From positions 62,001 to 126,000 of the forward strand of contig JBGVTE010000141.1 of the NCBI GenBank assembly GCA_041862375.1: a stretch of 64,000 nucleotides of DNA, read 5' to 3'. Below are positions 52,123 through 60,903 of the stretch, piece by piece. Both the position numbers and the translations under genes were made by a program. The stretch is from WVZL01 sp041862375. GTDB lineage: Bacteria; Acidobacteriota; Aminicenantia; Aminicenantales; Aminicenantaceae. How positions within the stretch are numbered: the first letter of the stretch is position 1; every line of letters begins with the position of its first letter. The notes beneath the pieces are model-generated. The model was not told where the DNA came from. It ran no database searches and saw nothing but the letters and a program-made list of their open reading frames with translations.

Positions 52123-52842
52123 TTATTCCTTTTGCTGATTCTCTTTTTCCTTTTCTTCAGGAGGATTAAAAGCTTTTAAGACGTGTTCGAGGAAAGTTTC
52201 CTCAGGTACAGCACCTTCCACAGCAGTTTTTTCGTTGATTATTGTCTTGGGAACTCCAAATACGTTGTATTTTTGTGAAAGATGAGGGAATTCGGAGGAT
52301 TCTACCATATCAGCCTTTATATGGGGGGATTCGAGTGCGAATTGATGTCCAAGTCTTACAGCCATAGGACAGTAAGGGCATGTGGGTGTAACAAAAACTT
52401 GAATATGTATATCTTTATTAATGGCTTTGAGGGAATCTTTAGTTTTTTGGCTGAGACTGGTTTTTCCTTTTGAGGCATCTATGATAGCTTCAATGAGACT
52501 GGCGTATTCGTATCCAGAGGGAATTCCAAAAAATCTTATTCCAAAATCTTCCTCACCCATCACAACTATTGCTGGAATTTTATCTATTCCGTACTCTGCG
52601 GCTTTTTCCTTGTCTCCCACGAAATCGTATATAGTAAGATTTATTTTGTCTGAAAGAGAGCTTACTTCTTCGAGGAGCTGTCTTACTTCTTTACAGTAGA
52701 GACATTCCTGTCCCTTGAGATGTTCAGGCAGAACCAGCCGGCTTGGTTCCTGAGTGAAAAAGAGGAAAGTAACTGGGCTTTCCAGCTCCTCATTAAATTT
52801 TTTGGTAGTAGCATCGATAACCTCTTTATTTAACATTTCCAT
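52123..52842 (-). CDS. Protein disulfide oxidoreductase with two thioredoxin folds
   Basis: The 239 residues hold two thioredoxin/glutaredoxin-like units. Unit one has LKGQECLYCKEVRQLLEEV (CLYC) and the cis-Pro region YGIDKIPAIVVMG. Unit two has VFVTPTCPYCPMAVRLGHQF (CPYC) and YNVFGVPKTIINE. This is the PDO/Grx-like family of thermophiles and anaerobes, a cytoplasmic dithiol-disulfide exchange enzyme that usually works with a thioredoxin-reductase-like partner; none is in the window. A short acidic tail (PPEEKEKENQQKE) is present. Confidence 0.9.
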   Translation of the reverse strand: MEMLNKEVIDATTKKFNEELESPVTFLFFTQEPSRLVLPEHLKGQECLYCKEVRQLLEEVSSLSDKINLTIYDFVGDKEKAAEYGIDKIPAIVVMGEEDFGIRFFGIPSGYEYASLIEAIIDASKGKTSLSQKTKDSLKAINKDIHIQVFVTPTCPYCPMAVRLGHQFALESPHIKADMVESSEFPHLSQKYNVFGVPKTIINEKTAVEGAVPEETFLEHVLKAFNPPEEKEKENQQKE

Positions 52843-53049
52843 TTGTGTACTCCTGAAATTCTTTTTTTATTTTAAATTTCTCCGCTCTAAAAATCAATAA
52901 ACAATGGGGTCAGGCTTTCATAACTTTGATAATTCTATCAGAATTTATACATTAAGTTCTGACGTTGTTACACAATCAAAAGATTGTAGACATGAAATGC
53001 ATTAATTAAACAGATTATGAGTTCTTAAAACCTAAGAAAATATGAGAAG

Positions 53050-53418
53050 TTATTGGATTTCTTTTCCGAATGGAGTAAGGGCTAGTGAGGCTAATTTTAT
53101 ATGTTGCTTGGCAAAAGGTATTCCTATGATTGTTATTGCACATAAGAAAGCAAAAGCAATATGAGTTAAAGCAATCCAAATACCTCCAATGAGAATCCAG
53201 AAAATATTCAGTATTATGTTTAAGCATCCTGTGTAGGACTCTTTTGCAACGACTTTTTTTCCAAACGGCACCAGCGCAAGTATGGATAATTTAAAGCATT
53301 GAAATCCAAAGGGAATACCGATTATGGTTAAACACATGATCACGCCGCTAATGAGGTATTCAATAAAAATAATGAATCCCCCCAAAATAATCCATAGTAT
53401 GTTTCCCAAGATACTCAT
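53050..53418 (-). CDS. YccF-domain membrane protein
   Basis: The 122 residues show the duplicated YccF pattern: LGNILWIILGGFIIFIEYL, then TIIGIPFGFQCFKLSILALVPFGK, then LNIILNIFWILIGGIWIAL and TIIGIPFAKQHIKLASLALTPFGK. Four membrane helices are expected. The family has no established biochemical role. A GGGAGGA ribosome-binding site precedes the ATG. Confidence 0.88.
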   Translation of the reverse strand: MSILGNILWIILGGFIIFIEYLISGVIMCLTIIGIPFGFQCFKLSILALVPFGKKVVAKESYTGCLNIILNIFWILIGGIWIALTHIAFAFLCAITIIGIPFAKQHIKLASLALTPFGKEIQ

Positions 53419-53761
53419 GACTTCCTCCCTGTATCTCTACTTAACAGTGAAATACTCTGAAAATGAAACATCTTTTCCAGGACTAATGATGTCTTTACAA
53501 TAGTTATACAAGATAGAACCATAGGCCATCTTTCCATCCAGATTAATTTCTACAATTATATACGAATTTAACAGAGATTTGTTTGCCTGCTCATTAAAAA
53601 TAAAACAAGCGAGGGGAGTATGCGGTGAATAAGGTCGTGTGAAGGAAAGCTTGGGCAGTGGATTCAAAAACACGCAACTTTTTCCCAGCGAGCAAGGGAT
53701 CAGGATTGTCATTAAGGTGAGCAGTGGAATAGATTTTATGCTTTGGGCATCTTTTCGTAAT

Positions 53762-53990
53762 AAAGCCTGATCCCAGAACCATGCCCGCTCAACCTTCAAG
53801 CAGTTTTTTACACACACATGCGGGGTCTCAGGCTTCGTTATTCATGTTACGCCAGGGGCTAGATTCTTGCTTTCGGCTTCCATTCCTGATGAAGCCTGAT
53901 CCCAGAGTCGCTGGGACAAAGCGAGCGTGCCTTAAGCCGCATACTTCATCACAGATGACTGCTTTAGCTCCTATCAGAGAAAGAAGGATG
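53762..53990 (+). repeat. Dispersed intergenic repeat, copy C (long form)
   Basis: From 53779 it matches copy A (11009-11220) nearly base for base over the hairpin half (CTTCGTTATTCATGTTACGC, GATTCTTGCTTTCGGCTTCC, GATGAAGCCTGATCCCAGAG) and the GCGAGCGTGCCTTAA half. A further AAGCCTGATCCCAGA lies just outside at 53764. GGTCTCAGGCTTC and GAAGCCTGATCCC are inverted. The repeat happens to be open in the frame of the next gene, which creates a false N-terminal extension. The rest of 53419-53761 holds no gene I can support. Confidence 0.85.
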
Positions 53991-54047
53991 CTCACATATA
54001 TTAAATATATTACATATATTAATAAGTTTTTGAAGAAGAACGCAGAA

Positions 54048-55406
54048 ATGGGGTATAATCCTATGTTTTTTAAAATGAGTTACTATTGGATAAAATGTCT
54101 GGTATTTTTTCTTTGCCTTAATCTCGCTTCATTCTTAGCTATTGCAAAACCTAATGATTCAAATGGACAAGAGGGAAAAGCTGAAGTAACTGTTGAGCTT
54201 GGCATCGATTCTTTAGAGAGAAAGTATTACAGACCTCAGCTCAGGTTTGACATACCCTTGAAATTTGGTCTTCTCTTTCTTGAGTCGATGTATTACCAGA
54301 GAATAAACAGTAAGCTTCAAGGTGAAGTTGATTTCTGGCTCCGGGCAGGTTTGATGAGAAACATCTCAGATAGTGTTACTTTTGAAGCTAGCGCTAACCA
54401 TATGTGCAGGCACTATTTTTCCAGATATTATCCAGATGCTTATGATTTCAATGAATTAATAGGCAGGTTCTGGCTCGAGAAAAAGAGGTATATACTAGGT
54501 TTCGGCCTGGGAACCTATTTCGGAGGAACTGCTGATTATAAGGGCTTAGCGGTTTTTAATTGTCAATTGCCAAGCATTCTTGACTCAGAGTTTTCTTTAT
54601 CCGCTGAGATAAAGCTCGTGAACTTCGATGAGATTGTCTATGAGTTGGAGATTTCTGCAGCTTTAGACGAAAGTGCAGATTTATTTGTTAGGAACACCAA
54701 GCATTATGAATACAGGAACACAACTTATATAGGGATGAGGTTTAAATCAGGAGAAAATGGAAATAGCCCTGTTGATTATATGAGGTTTGGCGCTGGTTTT
54801 TATCCCTTTGATGACGACTATCAGGCTGTTGTTACAAAAAAAGTTATATTTGAATTCTTCAAAAATACCCATACCAGAGCGCTTTTCACTCTCGATACTG
54901 TAATTCCTGTACTGCGCAGCAGGGTTTTTCTGCGCAGGTTTAAGCCTGAACAAATTAGACATCCTCTATCAGTAGAGTATGAAAAGAAAGCCACTGATAA
55001 TCTTTTTGTATATGGCTACTGCGAGTACGATCTTGTGATGCCGATTGATGAAGATCTCGAATTTGAGTCAAGCCTAGGAATTGGTGCTGGACTAAGAAAC
55101 CAGTACAACTTTGATTTGCTTATAAGGAAATTCAGGTTCGAATTTTACGGTGGCTATAATTTCACCCATAATTATGACTTTGGAGCTAACATTGGCTACA
55201 ATACTGTACAGAAACCTTTTAATGTTGGTTTGGAGGTACATCTGAGATTCAATTCTGAAAAATCACAAAATATTTTTAGATTTTTTTGTGAGTTTGGGAA
55301 TGAAGTGATGATTCGGCCTTTTGTTGGAGTAGAGCAGATAGTGTATTTTAATTCAGATAAACAATCTAATCATAGATTTTTATTTGGCGTTGAATTATTC
55401 AAATGA
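54048..55406 (+). CDS. Large outer membrane beta-barrel-like protein
   Basis: The frame is open from 53781, but codons 1-70 are translated dispersed repeat, so I start at ATG 54048 (54063 and 54075 are also possible). A signal peptide follows (WIKCLVFFLCLNLASFLAIA). The mature 420 residues consist of beta strands with aromatic girdles (YRPQLRFDIPLKFGLLFLES, FRFEFYGGYNFTHNYDFGAN) and end with RFLFGVELFK. The strand number suggests a large barrel or a DUF1207-like protein. No specific function is recognised. Confidence 0.68.
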   Translation: MGYNPMFFKMSYYWIKCLVFFLCLNLASFLAIAKPNDSNGQEGKAEVTVELGIDSLERKYYRPQLRFDIPLKFGLLFLESMYYQRINSKLQGEVDFWLRAGLMRNISDSVTFEASANHMCRHYFSRYYPDAYDFNELIGRFWLEKKRYILGFGLGTYFGGTADYKGLAVFNCQLPSILDSEFSLSAEIKLVNFDEIVYELEISAALDESADLFVRNTKHYEYRNTTYIGMRFKSGENGNSPVDYMRFGAGFYPFDDDYQAVVTKKVIFEFFKNTHTRALFTLDTVIPVLRSRVFLRRFKPEQIRHPLSVEYEKKATDNLFVYGYCEYDLVMPIDEDLEFESSLGIGAGLRNQYNFDLLIRKFRFEFYGGYNFTHNYDFGANIGYNTVQKPFNVGLEVHLRFNSEKSQNIFRFFCEFGNEVMIRPFVGVEQIVYFNSDKQSNHRFLFGVELFK

Positions 55407-55570
55407 TATTAACATTTGTTTCCATGAGCCATATAATTTGAGCTTCTTTTCAGAAAATTTTTTTCAGTCACCCAATCTTGTCTCTGTTTTTGTCTTTCCT
55501 CGCGTAAAACGAAATAGTTACCCTTCCAAATGGGAATATCTCGTTTTCCATGATTGCTATACTCTTTTTA
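55407..55570. other. Intergenic stretch without a supported gene
   Basis: AT-rich sequence follows the beta-barrel gene. Open frames here lack ribosome-binding sites and recognisable motifs. Together with the palindromic element at 55571-55682 and 55683-55925 it makes a gap of over 500 bases before the thioredoxin gene; I see no RNA gene in it. Confidence 0.4.
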
Positions 55571-55682
55571 AGGATGAGTCCTGTCACGGTGCGTCCCCCG
55601 TCCATCATCGCTCCACCCATCTCCCAGTGGGGCCCTTCCGCTGCGGGCGTTGCGGGGGAGCGCACTGTGTCACCCATCCTCT
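55571..55682. repeat. GC-rich imperfect palindromic element
   Basis: In an AT-rich gap, about 110 bases are GC-rich and end in inverted arms: CACGGTGCGTCCCCCG (55585-55600) against CGGGGGAGCGCACTGTG (55653-55669), extending outward to AGGATGAGTCC and CACCCATCCT. The centre holds a second small inversion around CCCAGTGGGGCCC. The structure is that of a REP or MITE hairpin. It differs from repeats A-D. The frames it opens are not genes. Confidence 0.65.
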
Positions 55683-55940
55683 TTTAATGAGGAAGAGAAC
55701 CATTACATGGGAAACGAGATACTCACTCTGCCATATAAAAGCTTGTAGCCTTTTAGAGGATATGCTATATTCAATTTTTGTAATTGGAAATCGGAAATAG
55801 TTCTATTTTCAAGAAAATCTTCCATCCGATGAGGATTTTCATTCTTGATTCTGAAATTTCTTATTTTAAAAATAAGCGATAAACAAAGAAAGAATACAAG
55901 GAAAATAGAGCCATCCCTCAAATCGTAAAAGGAGATAATC

Positions 55941-56381
55941 CTGCTGACGGAAAAAGCTAAAGTAAGCTGCCTCTATTGCAGCGCTATAAATAATTATCCA
56001 CTCGATGCAGCAGGGAAAAAGGTGGTGTGTGGCCGTTGTAAAAAAATGCTTCCTGTCCCGGGTGAAGTAATCGAGCCTTCGCCAGAACAAGTAGCAAATC
56101 TCATCCAGAATTCCGGGTTTCCGCTTCTAATAGATTTTTATTCTCCTACCTGTGCACCCTGCCATATGATGCATCCTATGGTTAAGTCTCTTGCCAAAAG
56201 GAGGCAGGGAGAAATTATGGTTGTAAAATTTAATGTAGACAACTACCCAGAATTAGCAGTTAAATTTGGCATTCAAGGCGTTCCCACCTTTGTTATCTTC
56301 TACAAAGGTTATGAAAGAGGCAGAACGACTGGAGCGATGGCTGAAGCAGATTTTTCCCTCTGGGTCGCAAGCAAAGTCTGA
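55941..56381 (+). CDS. Thioredoxin with N-terminal zinc finger (TrxC-like), probable CTG start
   Basis: A GTG at 56022 is the first usual start codon, but the codons before it encode CLYCSAINNYPLDAAGKKVV followed by CGRC, exactly the CxxC...CxxC finger of TrxC proteins. No ATG, GTG or TTG lies between that finger and the in-frame stop at 55926. AAAAGGAG (55927-55934) sits 6 bases before CTG at 55941, so I infer a CTG start. The thioredoxin domain has SPTCAPCHMMHP (CAPC instead of CGPC) and FGIQGVPTFVIF with the cis-Pro. It is a cytoplasmic disulfide reductase. Confidence 0.78.
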   Translation: MLTEKAKVSCLYCSAINNYPLDAAGKKVVCGRCKKMLPVPGEVIEPSPEQVANLIQNSGFPLLIDFYSPTCAPCHMMHPMVKSLAKRRQGEIMVVKFNVDNYPELAVKFGIQGVPTFVIFYKGYERGRTTGAMAEADFSLWVASKV

Positions 56382-56562
56382 TGGATCATATTCGGCCTTT
56401 CATAAACAATCACGAGCACTATCTCCTCCTGTCAATTATCAGGGAGCTTCGAGGTGTTGAAATAAATATTATATTAATAAATAGATTATAGAATGATGAG
56501 GTAACAAAAGTTTAAATATTTTTGTTATAGAATATGAATTCAAAATTATTTGGAGGTTATGG

Positions 56563-58095
56563 ATGAAACATTATTTCAAACCCATCACACGAAGAAAGTT
56601 TTTAAAAGCAGGAGTTACAGGCGGAGCTGTAATCGCTACGCTCCCAGTCTGGAAACTTTTTTCTTTCACTACGCCTTCTTCAGATTTCCATGTCAATCCT
56701 GCGATTAATCTTTCCAAGGAAATACTTGAGAAGCTCATTAGGATTGCTCTGGAGCGGGGAGGTGAGTTTGCAGAAGTTTATTGTGAATACAGTGTGCAAA
56801 ATCAGATTTATCTCGAGGAAAACAAGATTTACGGAGCTGGAAGAGGAGTGGATATGGGGGTCGGAATTCGAGTTCTCCACGGTGAAAAAACGGGTTATGC
56901 ATACTGTGATGATTTAAGTTTTGAAAAATTGAAAAAAACAGCAGAGGTTGCTAGCCATATTGCTGCTGAAGGGGAATTAAAAGAGTCAGTCGGATTGAAA
57001 TCTTTCGAAGTTCCATCCTATTACATGGTTAAAACTTCTCCCGACAGTATCACTCCTAAGGATAAGGCAAAGCTCCTCTGGAAAGCGAACGAGATCGGAA
57101 GAGCATATGACAAGAGAATCAACCAAGTTAATGTTGGATTTTCCGATAGCAACAAGAAAATTATCATCGCCAATTCTGAGGGAACATGGGTTGAAGATAT
57201 GCAGACAATATCACGACTTCTGGTTAGTATCAATGCTATTGAGGGGAGCAAGAGAAGCCGCGGTTATGCTTATAAAGATGGTACATTGGGATATGAGCAT
57301 TATGATGAAAGCGTAGCTGAAGAGCTGGCAAAAGAAGCAGGAAGAATAACCATCGCCATGCTTCCAGCAGAAAATGCTCCTGCAGGTGAATATCCAATAG
57401 TAATGGCTAAAGGATACTGTGGAACATTTTTCCATGAGGCAATCGGACATAGCTTGGAGAGTGACGGAATCAGAAAAAAAACTTCCTGTTTCTGGGATAA
57501 AAAAGGGGAAAAGATAGCTACAGAGATTGCTTCTCTGGCTGATGATGGGACAGTACCTGGAGCGAGAGGTTCTATTAATGTTGATGACGAAGGAACCGCA
57601 AGTCAGAAGACTATCCTTATCGACAGGGGAATATGCGCCGATTTTCTTTTTGACAGGTTAAACGCCAAATTAATGAAGGCTAATTTAACAGGTAACGGAA
57701 GAAGAGAATCTTATCAACACTATCCTCTTTCCAGAATGACTAACACATACTTGATGCCTGGGGAGGATGATCCTGAAGATATTGTAAGATCTGTTAAAAA
57801 AGGAATTTATGTAGCTCGAATCGGAGGAGGAAATGTAACCTGGGTAACAGGAAGATTTGTGTTCTCTGTTCCCGAAGGATACCTAATTGAAGATGGCAAA
57901 ATCACAAAATCCCTTAAAGGGATCCAACTCATGGGAAGCGGCCCAGAAGTATTAAAGAATATTGTCATGGTAGGTCCTGACTTAGAAATTTTGGGCGGAG
58001 GGACCTGTGGCAAAGATGGACAGGGAAAACCAGTTTCTGATGGGAATCCAACCTTGAAAGTTTCCAAAATAACCATCGGTGGCGCAAAGGTTTAA
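56563..58095 (+). CDS. tldD: TldD-like metalloprotease with Tat signal
   Basis: The 510 residues include the TldD zinc motif HEAIGH at 291-296, GARGSINVDDEGT, the glycine-rich IGGGNVTWVTGRF and the C-terminal MGSGPEVLKNIVMVG. TldD works with TldE to cut unfolded peptides (for example microcin B17 and CcdA in E. coli) and is normally cytoplasmic. Here the N-terminus is TRRKFLKAGVTGGAVIATLP, a twin-arginine signal, implying export. GGAGG precedes the ATG. The tldE gene follows with a 10-base gap. Confidence 0.92.
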   Translation: MKHYFKPITRRKFLKAGVTGGAVIATLPVWKLFSFTTPSSDFHVNPAINLSKEILEKLIRIALERGGEFAEVYCEYSVQNQIYLEENKIYGAGRGVDMGVGIRVLHGEKTGYAYCDDLSFEKLKKTAEVASHIAAEGELKESVGLKSFEVPSYYMVKTSPDSITPKDKAKLLWKANEIGRAYDKRINQVNVGFSDSNKKIIIANSEGTWVEDMQTISRLLVSINAIEGSKRSRGYAYKDGTLGYEHYDESVAEELAKEAGRITIAMLPAENAPAGEYPIVMAKGYCGTFFHEAIGHSLESDGIRKKTSCFWDKKGEKIATEIASLADDGTVPGARGSINVDDEGTASQKTILIDRGICADFLFDRLNAKLMKANLTGNGRRESYQHYPLSRMTNTYLMPGEDDPEDIVRSVKKGIYVARIGGGNVTWVTGRFVFSVPEGYLIEDGKITKSLKGIQLMGSGPEVLKNIVMVGPDLEILGGGTCGKDGQGKPVSDGNPTLKVSKITIGGAKV

Positions 58096-58108
58096 AAGGA
58101 GGTGCATG

Positions 58109-59452
58109 ATGGATTATAAATTATTAGCAGAAAAAATTGTAAAAGAGGCAATAAATTCAGGAGCAGAAGAGGCAGAGGCATACGTAGAGAATGAAAGAGA
58201 ATTTGAGCTTTCCATCAGGAATGGCGATGTAGAAAACATAAAACAGGCGACATCTAAAGGGATAGGGTTGACAGTTTTTAAAGAAAAAAAGCTTGGATTT
58301 TCTTATACATCTGATTTTTCAGAGCAATCCCTTAAAGAATTCATTAAGAAAACCATTCAACTCTCACTTGTTGCTGACTCGAAGCCATGGAATGGTCTAC
58401 CAGATTTCGAAAAAGGGAAGACAAGGGATTTTGATTTATACGATACTTCAATTCCTGAAATTCTAGATGAAAAGAAAATAAAGATTGCCAAGGAAGTAGA
58501 GAGAATTGCCCTTGCCTATGACAAGAGAATTACCAAGACAGATGGAGGATACTTCGGAGACTCTGAGAGAGAGACAATAATTGTCAATTCCAAAGGAATT
58601 TCTCATTCATGCAAAAGAACAGGAGTCTATTTTGGCGTATCAGTAGTGGCAGGAGAAGGAAATGAGATGCAGTCTGGAGGCTGGGGAAGCTCGAAGAGGC
58701 ACTTTAAAGACTTGGATAGTATCGAGTTCGTTGCCAAAAAAGCTGGTAAGAGAGCGGTTGAAAAACTTGGAGCAAAACCTGTTCCTACCCAAAAAGCACC
58801 TGCTGTTTTTGACCGTTATTCATCAGCTGCATTCTGGGCTGGAATCTTGTTTGCTATGAATGGAGATAGTGTTTACAAGAAAACCACATTCCTGACCGAT
58901 TATCTTAACAAGCCCATTGCTTCTGAGTTAATAACAGTCGTAGATGATCCAACTATCCTGAGGCATGTTTCCTCTATTCCTTTTGACGGAGAAGGAAACA
59001 TAACCAGAAAGAATATTCTCATTGACAAGGGAATTCTTAAGATGTTCATCTACGATTCAATCACTGCTCGAAAGGCTGGTGTCAAAGTCAATACTATGGC
59101 TCGAAGGGGCAGCTTCCGCTCTCCAGCATCCGCCAGTTTTTTGAATGTTATAGTTCAGAATGGCGATGAAGGTCGTGAGAAAATTATCTCTGGGATAAAA
59201 AATGGTTTTTATGTAACAGGGCTCAGAGGAATTGGTACTGATATTCCTACCGGAAATTATTCCTGCGGTTCTTCAGGATTTTGGATAAAGGACGGGGAGA
59301 TTGCATTTCCTGTAGATGGTGTTACCCTTGGAGGAAATGTACTTGATATACTTAAGAATATTGAAGTTGTGGCTGATGACCTTGACATGAGAGGAGGCTT
59401 GAACAGCCCCACGTTTAAAATATCTGAGATGGCAATCGGAGGGAAAAAGTAA
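58109..59452 (+). CDS. pmbA: TldE/PmbA-like subunit
   Basis: Starts at ATG 58109 (or the adjacent 58106) with AAGGAGGT upstream; the frame open from 58079 overlaps tldD and is not used. The 447-residue protein has the TldE pattern without a HExxxH motif: AYVENEREFELSIRNGDVE, GLTVFKEKKLGFSYTSDFS, FDGEGNITRKNILIDKG and RGIGTDIPTGNYSCGSSGFW. It supplies the non-catalytic half of the TldD/E protease. No signal peptide is present although its partner has one. Ends 6 bp before the convergent HMG-CoA-reductase-like gene. Confidence 0.9.
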   Translation: MDYKLLAEKIVKEAINSGAEEAEAYVENEREFELSIRNGDVENIKQATSKGIGLTVFKEKKLGFSYTSDFSEQSLKEFIKKTIQLSLVADSKPWNGLPDFEKGKTRDFDLYDTSIPEILDEKKIKIAKEVERIALAYDKRITKTDGGYFGDSERETIIVNSKGISHSCKRTGVYFGVSVVAGEGNEMQSGGWGSSKRHFKDLDSIEFVAKKAGKRAVEKLGAKPVPTQKAPAVFDRYSSAAFWAGILFAMNGDSVYKKTTFLTDYLNKPIASELITVVDDPTILRHVSSIPFDGEGNITRKNILIDKGILKMFIYDSITARKAGVKVNTMARRGSFRSPASASFLNVIVQNGDEGREKIISGIKNGFYVTGLRGIGTDIPTGNYSCGSSGFWIKDGEIAFPVDGVTLGGNVLDILKNIEVVADDLDMRGGLNSPTFKISEMAIGGKK

Positions 59453-59458
59453 TAGCAA

Positions 59459-60805
59459 TTATTTATAAAGCTTCTCACGGGATATCTCTATTGCTAGGTT
59501 GAACTCGCCAGCAAGAACTTGTGCAGCCACTGAAGCAGCAAACTCTCTGGCAGTTTTTATGCCCATAATCCTCAGTGCTTCGCGACCACCAGGGGAGATA
59601 AATCCTTCTCGAGATGATACAGTCCCCACTTCTATATTAGGAAGTTCCACTCCATAAATAAGATCTCCTTTTTCAGCTCTGGCATATATGCTTTGGAAAG
59701 AAGAAACAAGGCAACTTTGGGGATTGACTTTGGCTGCTTTGTAAATAGCCGGTATTATTTCTCCTCCCATACCTGAATAGAATTGACAGCCTAATTTTTG
59801 TGCGCCTGTGCAGTCTAACTCAACAAAAGAGAGGAGCTTCTCTGCATCAATTCCTATGAACTGTTCAATGTCCTGCATAGGAACCTTAACCTGAGCAGAT
59901 GCATATCTTCCCCGTTTATTTCGAGGGCTTGGCTTTAGATCGCCATCATACCCTTGTGCTATTACGCTTAACTCATATTCTATGCCAATTTTTTGAAACT
60001 GCACCTCGATCAGCTTTTTAGCATACCCCACAGCGCCACTTATCGCGCCATGTCCCCTGAAGTTTACAAAGTCAGAGGCAAAATCTACATAGAGAATAAA
60101 GCCCCTTTGGTTTTCGACTTCTAAAAATTCCACAAAGCTGATTCGGCCTCCAAATTCTGACATCTTTTTATTCATCCCGATTTTAAGCTCTGGCAGGAGT
60201 GCTTCAATTGTGCTGAGTGCTTTTTTTCGTAATTGTTCTTTTTTAAATATATATCCAAGGCACCGGGCCGCTCTACCGAACTCTGAGACTTTAACCTCAG
60301 CTCCACCAAAAGTGTTGATTATGTAACATCCCCTCGTTACCCCGATAGGTCCTAATCCTGTTCCGTAAATAAGAAGATTTGTGAACTCTTTCTCGACATC
60401 ACCCTTCACTTTTATTCTTCCAGCATAGGAGTAATAATCTTCGCTTCCTCCGATGTAGTTGTTGACAAGAGGGGAGTATTTACCAAGGGATTTCAGCGGA
60501 GAGCCGCAGATTGTGCACGTAAGCTTGCTATCCAATGCATCGAGTTCCCAGAAAATGTTATCTCTTTCGCACTGGTAATGGATCTTATAAGGTTTCTCAG
60601 ATATGCGGATGAATTCGAACTTCTCTCCTGTTTCCTTTTCAATAAATTTCTGTCTGCATAATGCAGCGATTGAATAATTATCAGGAGGAAGTATTCCGAT
60701 ATTTGTCGCTATTTCTTCTTCTACTTTCCAGGGAGGGAGTTTTCCCAATTTCAATTGTTCAACACACTCTTGAATGGCGATTTTTTCTTTATAGCTATTT
60801 TTCAT
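59459..60805 (-). CDS. Divergent HMG-CoA reductase-like protein with putative zinc-binding cysteines
   Basis: The 448 residues align by eye to class I HMG-CoA reductase from the N-terminal GKLPPWKVEEE through VELPNIEVGTVSSREGFISP to AASVAAQVLAGEFNL. The substrate-loop counterpart is YDGDLKPSPRNKRGRYASAQ (normally DKKPAxxNWIxGRG). Lys291 may match the catalytic Lys. The Glu of TTEG, the Asp of GQDxAQ (here VNPQ) and the late His of AAGHLV (here ISREKL) appear replaced. Cys79, Cys97 and Cys100 (TCTIC) sit in an inserted zinc-ribbon-like segment. A changed reaction or loss of catalysis is likely. No other mevalonate gene is nearby. Confidence 0.65.
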   Translation of the reverse strand: MKNSYKEKIAIQECVEQLKLGKLPPWKVEEEIATNIGILPPDNYSIAALCRQKFIEKETGEKFEFIRISEKPYKIHYQCERDNIFWELDALDSKLTCTICGSPLKSLGKYSPLVNNYIGGSEDYYSYAGRIKVKGDVEKEFTNLLIYGTGLGPIGVTRGCYIINTFGGAEVKVSEFGRAARCLGYIFKKEQLRKKALSTIEALLPELKIGMNKKMSEFGGRISFVEFLEVENQRGFILYVDFASDFVNFRGHGAISGAVGYAKKLIEVQFQKIGIEYELSVIAQGYDGDLKPSPRNKRGRYASAQVKVPMQDIEQFIGIDAEKLLSFVELDCTGAQKLGCQFYSGMGGEIIPAIYKAAKVNPQSCLVSSFQSIYARAEKGDLIYGVELPNIEVGTVSSREGFISPGGREALRIMGIKTAREFAASVAAQVLAGEFNLAIEISREKLYK

Positions 60806-60874
60806 GCCCTTTTTCCCCTAAAAGTCTTATATCAGACAAGAAATATGAAGTCAAAATATATTGTGTTATTTACA

Positions 60875-60890
60875 AATAATAATTATTATT
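60875..60890. promoter_or_regulatory. 16-bp perfect palindrome, candidate Fur/PerR-family box
   Basis: AATAATAATTATTATT is its own reverse complement and lies between the divergent HMG-CoA-reductase-like and fur-like genes, 14 bases before the latter's ATG. It resembles the AT-rich 7-1-7 boxes of Fur/PerR regulators. Autoregulation is inferred. In AT-rich DNA such palindromes can also arise by chance. Confidence 0.45.
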
Positions 60891-60903
60891 ATATAGTAAT
60901 TAT

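Noticed and set aside
52900..52920. ATGGGGTCAGGCTTTCAT resembling the hairpin end of repeats A and C
   Set aside because: Only about 18 bases match and the partner arm is missing, so it is at most a fragment.
53437..53817. Minus-strand open frame of 126 codons next to yccF
   Set aside because: Its first part is the reverse of repeat copy C and there is no ribosome-binding site. The last 55 codons look more protein-like (NSYIIVEINLDGKMAYGSIL) but match nothing I know, so I do not call a gene.
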